Assembly (NCBI GenBank): GCA_030698775.1
Contig: JAUYMJ010000101.1
Span: 1-41,930 of the forward strand
DNA length: 41,930 nucleotides
DNA from: a bacterium
GTDB lineage: Bacteria; Patescibacteriota; Microgenomatia; Levybacterales; UBA12049
Reading direction: 5' to 3'
Position numbers and translations under genes: made by a program. Positions 25,603 to 32,420 of the stretch are shown in pieces (the first letter of the stretch is position 1; every line of letters starts with the position of its first letter). The notes beneath the pieces were generated by a model. That model ran no database searches. It saw only the letters and a program-made list of their open reading frames with translations, and was not told the DNA's origin.

Positions 25603-26525
25603 GGTACTCGTTTATATCCACGCTCCTTAAGTCAGCAAAGAAGAATCCTAGGATAATGCTTCTTACTGGAGATGTTGGCTACTCCGTTTTCGATACGTAT
25701 AGTACAGAGTTACCCGCACAATATCTCAATTGTGGCGTTGCGGAACAAAATATGACCGGCGTTGCAGCAGGACTGGCAATCGAAGGGAAAATCCCATTCA
25801 TCTATTCAATAATCCCATTTGTCACAATGCGAAATTTTGAACAGATCAGAAATGACATTTGTTATCAGAATCTTCCGGTAAAGATCGTCGGTGTAGGATC
25901 GGGATTTTCCTATGGTCCATACGCTCATACACACCACGCTCTGGAAGATATCGCGCTCATGCGAAGCCTTCCCAATATGACAATATTTTCCCCATCAGAT
26001 CCAATTGAGACAGCATTTGTAATTCGGGCTTCAATAAAGATAAATGGTCCTGTGTATATTCGTTTGGGAAAGACGGGAGAACCGGAATTACACGAAAAAA
26101 CGGTGAAGTTAAAAGTAGGAGCAGGATGCATCATTCATGAAGGAAAAGATATTGCGATATTTTCAACCGGATCAATAACGAAAACTGCACTGGATGCAGC
26201 AAAAATACTCAAAAGAACCGGAATAAACTGCTGTGTGGTCAGTATGCATACATTAAAACCGCTTGATAAGTTTCTCATCTTAAAACTGGCGAAACATTCC
26301 CGCGCTATGTTCAGCCTGGAAGAACATTCCGTTATTGGTGGTCTGGGAAGCACAATAGCTGAGATACTTGCAGAAAATCAGATGAGATTACTTTTTCGAA
26401 GGATTGGTGTTCCTGATAGGTTCACAAATAAAGTCGGGAATCAGGAATACATGAGAATAAAAAATCAACTTTCGGCTAAACAAGTCGTTACTACTATACG
26501 AAAATCACTTGTCGAATTTGTTTAA
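25599..26525 (+). CDS. Transketolase-like C-terminal subunit
   Basis: A 308-residue protein containing the pyrimidine-binding and C-terminal transketolase domains. Glu49 in CGVAEQNMTG is the ThDP-activating glutamate. YAHTHHALEDIALMR and the LEEHSVIGGLGS stretch match split transketolase and DXS-like subunits. ATG 25599 overlaps the stop of the N-terminal subunit gene (ATGA); a TTG six bases earlier is less likely. The two proteins should assemble as one enzyme. The 3' end overlaps the convergent aminotransferase-fold gene by 21 bases. Confidence 0.92.
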   Translation: MRYSFISTLLKSAKKNPRIMLLTGDVGYSVFDTYSTELPAQYLNCGVAEQNMTGVAAGLAIEGKIPFIYSIIPFVTMRNFEQIRNDICYQNLPVKIVGVGSGFSYGPYAHTHHALEDIALMRSLPNMTIFSPSDPIETAFVIRASIKINGPVYIRLGKTGEPELHEKTVKLKVGAGCIIHEGKDIAIFSTGSITKTALDAAKILKRTGINCCVVSMHTLKPLDKFLILKLAKHSRAMFSLEEHSVIGGLGSTIAEILAENQMRLLFRRIGVPDRFTNKVGNQEYMRIKNQLSAKQVVTTIRKSLVEFV

Positions 26526-27722
26526 GAAGTCCTTCAGCGTTTTCTGCAATTTATCCAAATGTTGCTTCTCAAGGCCATGGTGACATCCAATGAGGAAACC
26601 CCGCTCCATGACCTCTTGGGCAACCGGAAAAGATTTTCCGTTACTTCTAAAATGCATTTCTTTAAACGCTGGCTGTTTAGTAACTACTCCAGTAAAAATG
26701 GGTCTTGTTTGAATATTTTCCTTTTCCAAAAATGAAACTATTTCAAACCTACTAAATGGTGCATTGTCTCTTATGGTGAGTGGAAATGCGAGCCATTGTG
26801 TCCTAACAGATTTATCTTGCTTAGGAAGAATAAAAAACTTCTCGTACTTCTGAAAAAATTTATAAAGCGATGCAAAATTATATTCACGGGTTTTTCTGAA
26901 TTTAGATAGTTTTTTTAACTGTGCGTTTCCGAATGCTGATCCTAATTCTATCGGTAAAAAATTGTACCCCAGGTCAGAAAAAATGAATTTAGCATCATAC
27001 TTAATATTGTCAATACGTGCTGAATAACGGCTATCAATATCTTCTGTTTCACCCATTTTTGCAGAGCCTCTCCCCCAACCCCGAAGTGTTTTTGCACGGT
27101 CGGCCCATACCTTGTTATCGAGAAGAATCATACCTCCACCGCCTCCTGCAGTAATAATATGTGAACCATAAAAACTTGTAGTTGAAATATCCGAATAATA
27201 TCCAGTTGGTTTTTTAAAATATGTGGCTCCTAATGTATCACATGAGTCTTCAATTACATATAAACTGTGTTTTTTTGCAAATCGTTTTAAGCGCACAAGA
27301 TCAGGAACATTTCCCAAAAGCAACGGTATCATCAACGCTTTGGTCTTTGACGACAATAATTTCTCAGCCTGGTTGAGATCGATTGTGTACTTCCCTTCTT
27401 CGACATCCGCAAATACAGGGATTAATCCACATTCCAGTAAAGGAGTCAACGTCGTTGAAAACGTAAGGATCGGAGTAATGACTTCAGACCCCTTCGGAAG
27501 GTCAATCAACCGAACACTCAACAGGTTTGCGCTCGAACCGGAATTAACCATTACCCCGTACTTCTTCCCAAACAATTTTGCAACACTTTTTTCAAATTCT
27601 AAAGTTTCTCTCCCGAGTATCGTTCTTTTCTCCCTGAGGACGCGAATTACCCTTTTTTCTTCTTCTGTATCGTGGACTGCTTTAGCATACGGAACTCTTA
27701 AACTCTCCCTTTGACGTTTCAT
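26505..27722 (-). CDS. RfbH/ColD-like PLP-dependent sugar 3-dehydratase lacking Fe-S cysteines
   Basis: A 405-residue DegT-fold protein. At the Schiff-base site the usual lysine is His188 (SFYGSHIITAGGGGG), as in ColD and in E1/RfbH, which remove the C3 hydroxyl of 4-keto-6-deoxy sugars instead of transaminating. EDSCD (158-162) holds the PLP-contacting Asp159. The cysteine cluster that holds the 2Fe-2S centre of RfbH is missing: after LRGWGRGS the loop has no cysteine. The mechanism may thus be ColD-like, but beside rfbF the substrate is probably CDP-linked. It would create the 3,6-dideoxy-4-keto sugar of this locus. ATG 27722 is chosen because ATG 27731 lies inside the -10 box. Confidence 0.85.
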   Translation of the reverse strand: MKRQRESLRVPYAKAVHDTEEEKRVIRVLREKRTILGRETLEFEKSVAKLFGKKYGVMVNSGSSANLLSVRLIDLPKGSEVITPILTFSTTLTPLLECGLIPVFADVEEGKYTIDLNQAEKLLSSKTKALMIPLLLGNVPDLVRLKRFAKKHSLYVIEDSCDTLGATYFKKPTGYYSDISTTSFYGSHIITAGGGGGMILLDNKVWADRAKTLRGWGRGSAKMGETEDIDSRYSARIDNIKYDAKFIFSDLGYNFLPIELGSAFGNAQLKKLSKFRKTREYNFASLYKFFQKYEKFFILPKQDKSVRTQWLAFPLTIRDNAPFSRFEIVSFLEKENIQTRPIFTGVVTKQPAFKEMHFRSNGKSFPVAQEVMERGFLIGCHHGLEKQHLDKLQKTLKDFLNKFDK

Positions 27723-27729
27723 CGACAAC

Positions 27730-27758
27730 ATTATATCTTTGAAAACATCTATTTACAA
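27730..27758 (-). promoter_or_regulatory. Promoter of the 3-dehydratase gene, predicting a leaderless mRNA
   Basis: The minus strand reads TTGTAA (27758-27753), a 17-bp spacer and perfect TATAAT (27735-27730). ATG 27722 begins seven bases after the -10 box, so the start site should fall almost on the codon. The alternative in-frame ATG at 27731 overlaps the -10 hexamer. Confidence 0.7.
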
Positions 27759-27779
27759 TAGAGAAATATTACATTCTGC

Positions 27780-27808
27780 TTGCTATTTCAGGCATATTTT
27801 CTTATGAT
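27780..27808 (+). promoter_or_regulatory. Promoter of the tandem membrane-protein unit, predicting a leaderless mRNA
   Basis: TTGCTA at 27780-27785, a 17-bp spacer, and TATGAT at 27803-27808. ATG 27815 follows after six bases, so the expected start site is the A of the start codon. It is divergent to the 3-dehydratase promoter. Confidence 0.6.
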
Positions 27809-27814
27809 CGTGAT

Positions 27815-29569
27815 ATGTTAGACCCCTACCGAATGGTAGTCGTAAATGTTATCTCATCATGTATTCTCATCGTTGGTTTACTTTTGTTTAAATACGTCTA
27901 TCCTAAAAAAAATGTTCCTCTCATCGTTATTCTCATACTCATATCTCTCCTTCCATTAGTAAGTCTTCTCCGTAAAGGAAGCTACGAGAGCGGCCTGTTA
28001 TCAGAACACGTTGGGGTTGCGATGTCTTTTTTCGATACGGTTTCAGAAGGAAATATTCTGCCAACATGGTCTCAAAAAGCATGTTCCGGATACGGATGCC
28101 CGCTGTTTATTTTTCATTATTTTCTTCCTTTCTCTATAAGCTATGTCTATCATTTGCTTGGCTTTTCCTTTCTTGCAAGCGTTAAATTGCTTCTTGCTTC
28201 GTCTTTTGTTGCTTCTGGAATAACCATGTATCTCTGGATGAAGGAGGAGGGAGGAAAACTGACCGGGTTTGTTTCTGCATTATTTTTTCTCTTTGCTCCA
28301 TACCATCTTGCTGACTTACACTTCAGAGTCTCAATTGGGGAAATACTCTCTATGGCACTCCTACCGATCATTTTTCTTTCAATTAAGAAGCTGTCTGTTC
28401 GGTTTGAGTGGAGATATTTTTTTATCGGCCTTATGAGCACCTCGATGATCATTCTTTCCCACCATATAACACTTTTTGCATCACTTCCTATCGTCGCAGT
28501 CTATAGCCTGATTTGTGTGAGGAAAAATAAAAGTAAATGGGAAAAGATCATTCAGATTGGAACAATGCTAGGGATTGGGATGCTTCTCGTAGCGTATTAT
28601 TGGATCCCGATTGTCGTGGAGTCAAAATTTATGCGCCAATCACTTACCCAGGGTGTTCTTTTTAGCCCGTTTTGGTCGTATATCTATTCACCCTTTGAGT
28701 ATAGATTTGGGCTTCTGTTTCAAGGTCATCGTGGGGAATTGTATCCTAATCTTGGGTATATCCACATTGTTGTCTTAATAATGGCGGGTATCTTGCTATT
28801 AAAAAATAAAATTAATGGGAAAATAAAACCATTTTTCCTCAGCTTCTTTTTGCTATTCATTTTTTATTTTTTTATGACGCAATCAATTTCAGAACGTGTT
28901 TGGAAAATAATTCCATTCCTTGAAAATGCCGGGTTCGCATGGAGACTGATGATTGAGGTTTCATTTATAACGGCAGTTATTGCCGGGCTCGTTGTAAAAC
29001 AACTAAACAAACAATGGATAACAATACTCCTTTGTTTTTTTGTTGTCTGGCTTACGATTTTAAATTGGGGTAACAGGAGAATGATTTCGGAACAGAATGA
29101 TGCGTATTTCAGGAAAGTCCCGCTTTACGAAGAAGCTCCTTGCAGGGTAGAACTTTCGACTCCGATCTGGGTTGACCCATGCGCTCCCTGGATAGGGAAA
29201 TATCCCAAAGAGCATTTGCAAATACTAGCAGGCAGAGCTGAGATAAAGGAAATATATAGAGACACTATGCGCCATGAGTATATCGTGTATAGTAAATCGC
29301 GCGCTACTTTGAAGGAAAATACCTACTATTTTCCGGGATGGCTAATGACTATAAATGGATCACCGTCTCCTGTTCGCACAAACGTATCGGGGTTTAATGG
29401 CCTTATGATTTTTGATACAGAAAAAGGTCTACAAAAGGTTTCATTCCATTTTGGTGACTCCCCAATAAGAGCGCTTGCAAAACAAGTTTCATTCGTGTCT
29501 TTTTGTGTTCTATTCATTTACGTAATCTTTTGGTCTCAAATCCTTAAAAAACTAAAAAAACTATCATGA
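27815..29569 (+). CDS. Polytopic YfhO/GT-C-like membrane protein, tandem copy 1
   Basis: A 584-residue protein with about eleven to thirteen hydrophobic helices. It resembles the membrane proteins annotated as PTPS-related (YfhO/GT-C-like). The large extracytoplasmic loop has SEGNILPTWSQKACSGYGCP and is followed by LFAPYHLADLHFRVSIGE. The C-terminal extracytoplasmic piece carries YYFPGWLMTINGS before the last helix, the same module as in the YfhO-like proteins of the window. It probably transfers or processes lipid-linked sugars outside the membrane (inference). It overlaps its downstream paralog as ATGA, and both begin with a similar N-terminus (M--PY-MV-VN). Confidence 0.78.
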   Translation: MLDPYRMVVVNVISSCILIVGLLLFKYVYPKKNVPLIVILILISLLPLVSLLRKGSYESGLLSEHVGVAMSFFDTVSEGNILPTWSQKACSGYGCPLFIFHYFLPFSISYVYHLLGFSFLASVKLLLASSFVASGITMYLWMKEEGGKLTGFVSALFFLFAPYHLADLHFRVSIGEILSMALLPIIFLSIKKLSVRFEWRYFFIGLMSTSMIILSHHITLFASLPIVAVYSLICVRKNKSKWEKIIQIGTMLGIGMLLVAYYWIPIVVESKFMRQSLTQGVLFSPFWSYIYSPFEYRFGLLFQGHRGELYPNLGYIHIVVLIMAGILLLKNKINGKIKPFFLSFFLLFIFYFFMTQSISERVWKIIPFLENAGFAWRLMIEVSFITAVIAGLVVKQLNKQWITILLCFFVVWLTILNWGNRRMISEQNDAYFRKVPLYEEAPCRVELSTPIWVDPCAPWIGKYPKEHLQILAGRAEIKEIYRDTMRHEYIVYSKSRATLKENTYYFPGWLMTINGSPSPVRTNVSGFNGLMIFDTEKGLQKVSFHFGDSPIRALAKQVSFVSFCVLFIYVIFWSQILKKLKKLS

Positions 29570-31350
29570 TTTCTCCGTATAAGATGGTTCTTGTAAATCT
29601 TGCGCTCTCCGCGCTTATTTTTTTTGGAATAATTATCTATAGATACGTATTTCCAAAGAAAAAAGTTCCATTATTTCCTCTACTAATTCTTATCTCTATT
29701 CCTCCAATCATAAGCATATTACGAAAGGGTACATATGAGAGTGGAGATCTATCTTTGCATGCAAAGTTTGCCATGGTGTTCTATCAGTCGCTTAGGGACG
29801 GGCAGATAATCCCGCAGTGGGCTGATATTCTCTGTGGAGGTTTTGGTTGCCCTCAGTTTAGCTTCCTTTATATTCTACCTTACTATATAATATCATTTTT
29901 TCACTTTGTTGGTTTTTCGTTTCTCACAAGCACCAAAATATTCCTCATTGCCTCCTACATTGGCTCAGGTATTACTATGTTCGTGTTTATGAAAGACCTC
30001 ACCAAGAATGCTCTTGCGGCGCTCACGTCTGCAATTTTTTATCTCTTTGCACCATATCATTTGGTAGACATGCATTTCCGCGTCTCGATTGGAGAAGTAC
30101 TCGCATTCGTAATCCTCCCATTCTTTTTTTACGCTTCTAAGAAAACCGTAACAGAAAAAAATTACTTATGGATCTTTATTAATGCTCTCGTACTCAGCTT
30201 CCTGATATTAACCCATCAAGTAATCTCTACAGCCTCAATTCCGTTCATCGTAGCATATGCAGTTACTCTAGCTGTCTCTCCAAAAAAATACACGGGTGCT
30301 CTTATTCGTTTTTTTATCTCCTTGCTTGTCGGACTTTTTCTCTCTTGTTTTTATTGGCTCCCTATACTCTTTGAGGCAAAATTTGTTTCATATTTTTACA
30401 TGAAAAACGTGACTTTCGAGAGCTTTATAGGTTTCTTTTATGCACCTTGGAGATATGGTTTTCTCTTTCAGGGGCCAACAGGACACTTATCGTTCCTCTT
30501 GGGTTATGCGCAAATTGCTGTCATTGTAATCAGCGTTTTCCTTTTTGTTAAAAAAAAGGTCAAAGCTTCGGTAAAAACCTTTTTTCAATTCTTTCTCGTA
30601 TCTTTTTTTATCCTCTTTTTTTTGATTCAGTCACCAATGAAACCGATTGTTGATCATCTGCCTATAGTCAATAATTTTCAGATGGTCTACAGGATGCTCC
30701 TCATTCTTATGTTTTTTGTATCTGCACTCAGTGGATTTCTTTCTTTGCTGATAAAAAAAAAGTACATATATCTTCTTTGCGCTATTGCTATTTTATCCAC
30801 TATTCTTAATTGGGGGAACAGACGAATGATCCCTGAGATCACTGACCAGCATCTCCGCAGTGATATGATAGGATCATCAAACGGCCATGATTTGATTGTC
30901 CCGAAATGGGTAGATACAAAATACTCATGGAATATTCAGAAACCAAATGAACCGCTGCAACTTCTTTCCGGAACAGCTATAACCGAACAGATTTCCCATA
31001 CATCGAATTCAAGAGAATACCTTGTAAAAGCGGACACACAGGTAAAGATAAAAGAAAATACTTTTTTCTTTCCGGGATGGAAATTATACGTAAACGGAAA
31101 TGAAGAAAAATTCACCTACGAGGACAGCCAGTATAGCGGTGTTATGGTATTTTTCCTTCCCAAGGGTCTTTATGATATACAATTTGTGTATACTGATACC
31201 CCAATTAGACAAGCTGCTAAAATAATAAGCGTATTCACTTTCATTCTGATGATAAGTTTTCTTTTTGCCAAACTTGCAAAAAATAATAGGCAAAACCTTC
31301 CCTTACATTCTCTTCTGAAATTTAGTTCACGTGTCTTTCATGGTAAATAA
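29566..31350 (+). CDS. Polytopic YfhO/GT-C-like membrane protein, tandem copy 2
   Basis: A 594-residue paralog of the upstream protein. Shared blocks include LRKGTYESGDLSLHAKFAM, the loop DGQIIPQWADILCGGFGCP, LFAPYHLVDMHFRVSIGE, LNWGNRRMI and FFFPGWKLYVNGN near the C-terminus, all at the same places. The copies are clearly diverged, so this is an old tandem duplication rather than an assembly artefact. Conserved features that both retain are the best pointers to the active site: the acidic residue after SGL/SGD, the GCP turn, and DxHFRVSIGE. It starts in a four-base overlap with copy 1. The FkbM-like gene follows after 35 bases. Confidence 0.78.
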   Translation: MISPYKMVLVNLALSALIFFGIIIYRYVFPKKKVPLFPLLILISIPPIISILRKGTYESGDLSLHAKFAMVFYQSLRDGQIIPQWADILCGGFGCPQFSFLYILPYYIISFFHFVGFSFLTSTKIFLIASYIGSGITMFVFMKDLTKNALAALTSAIFYLFAPYHLVDMHFRVSIGEVLAFVILPFFFYASKKTVTEKNYLWIFINALVLSFLILTHQVISTASIPFIVAYAVTLAVSPKKYTGALIRFFISLLVGLFLSCFYWLPILFEAKFVSYFYMKNVTFESFIGFFYAPWRYGFLFQGPTGHLSFLLGYAQIAVIVISVFLFVKKKVKASVKTFFQFFLVSFFILFFLIQSPMKPIVDHLPIVNNFQMVYRMLLILMFFVSALSGFLSLLIKKKYIYLLCAIAILSTILNWGNRRMIPEITDQHLRSDMIGSSNGHDLIVPKWVDTKYSWNIQKPNEPLQLLSGTAITEQISHTSNSREYLVKADTQVKIKENTFFFPGWKLYVNGNEEKFTYEDSQYSGVMVFFLPKGLYDIQFVYTDTPIRQAAKIISVFTFILMISFLFAKLAKNNRQNLPLHSLLKFSSRVFHGK

Positions 31351-31385
31351 AGCGGTAAACAAATAATTACCAAAACAAAGCATAT

Positions 31386-32354
31386 ATGTTTATACATTTT
31401 CTAAAAAGATTTCGTGAAAAATTGCGACATCTTCTTATCGGACATCTTACATTTGAGCATTTACGTATAGAGAAAGAACTTGAGGCAATCAAGCTTTCTA
31501 TTGGAAGACATGAATCTCGAGCGGTTCGCACATCGACGTATCCCAACATTAGAGATGCCGAGTTTAAGGTCTTCTCGCAGTTCGGAGAGGACGGGATTAT
31601 TCAATACTTAGTTAACAAAGTCACCATCAAAAACAAAATATTTGTCGAGTTAGGAGTTGGAAATTATTATGAATCTAACACCCGTTTCCTTTTGATGAAC
31701 GATAACTGGCATGGAAAGATTATAAACTGCGGAACAGAACATATTGATTTTCTTAACAGCGAAAATGGCAAGGATATACGGTACAGATATGATATTGAAG
31801 CAGTTTCCTGCTTTCTTCACAAAGACAATATAAATGAAGTCATTAGAGGGCTCAAGATCCCAAAGGATATTGGGCTATTATCTATTGACCTAGACGGGGT
31901 GGATTACTGGATTTGGGAAGCCATGGGTACAGTAAATCCCGAGATTGTGATTGTTGAGTATAATAGCCATTTTGGATATGACTTTGCAATAACTGTGCCT
32001 TACAAAAAGACGTTCGATAGAACGAAAGAACATTACTCAAATTTATATTTTGGCTCCTCGCTCCCAGCACTTTGCTTACTTGGCAAAAAAAAGGGCTACC
32101 AGTTTGTCGGCAGTAATTCCGCAGGACTAAATGCTTTTTTTGTACGCAAAGACATGGCTAAAAACCTTCCGAACCTTACAGCAAAAGATGGCTATGTCGC
32201 AAATCGTTATAGAGAATCAAAAGACATATCAGGCAAGCTAACCTATATCGGAGATCATAAAGAACGGCTTCAAATAATTGCTTCAAAAAAAGTATTTGAC
32301 GTTCAGAGAAAACAGATCTTTACAATACGCTCACTATTTAAGCTGACCCGGTAA
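31386..32354 (+). CDS. FkbM-like SAM-dependent methyltransferase-fold protein
   Basis: A 322-residue soluble protein. FSQFGEDGII (63-72) followed by IFVELGVGNYYESNT (85-99) resembles the SAM-binding start of FkbM-related proteins, and LLSIDLDGVDYWIW plus IVIVEYN matches the later core. It belongs to a group often found in polysaccharide loci and commonly left as hypothetical. A sugar O-methyltransferase role is plausible but not proven; the usual FkbM FEPxP motif is not evident here. The N-terminal 50 residues are basic and amphipathic. No strong Shine-Dalgarno sequence precedes the ATG. Confidence 0.65.
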   Translation: MFIHFLKRFREKLRHLLIGHLTFEHLRIEKELEAIKLSIGRHESRAVRTSTYPNIRDAEFKVFSQFGEDGIIQYLVNKVTIKNKIFVELGVGNYYESNTRFLLMNDNWHGKIINCGTEHIDFLNSENGKDIRYRYDIEAVSCFLHKDNINEVIRGLKIPKDIGLLSIDLDGVDYWIWEAMGTVNPEIVIVEYNSHFGYDFAITVPYKKTFDRTKEHYSNLYFGSSLPALCLLGKKKGYQFVGSNSAGLNAFFVRKDMAKNLPNLTAKDGYVANRYRESKDISGKLTYIGDHKERLQIIASKKVFDVQRKQIFTIRSLFKLTR

Positions 32355-32420
32355 AACCGTGTATATTCTCACTTGGAGGAAGACTGCCCAAGTTCACTCT
32401 TATCCTTATATAAAAAACGA

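Noticed and set aside
32373-32420. TTG start with GGAGGA for the YfhO-like protein
   Set aside because: The GGAGGA lies inside the codons directly after the TTG, so it cannot serve it, and no ATG or GTG stands at a proper distance downstream.
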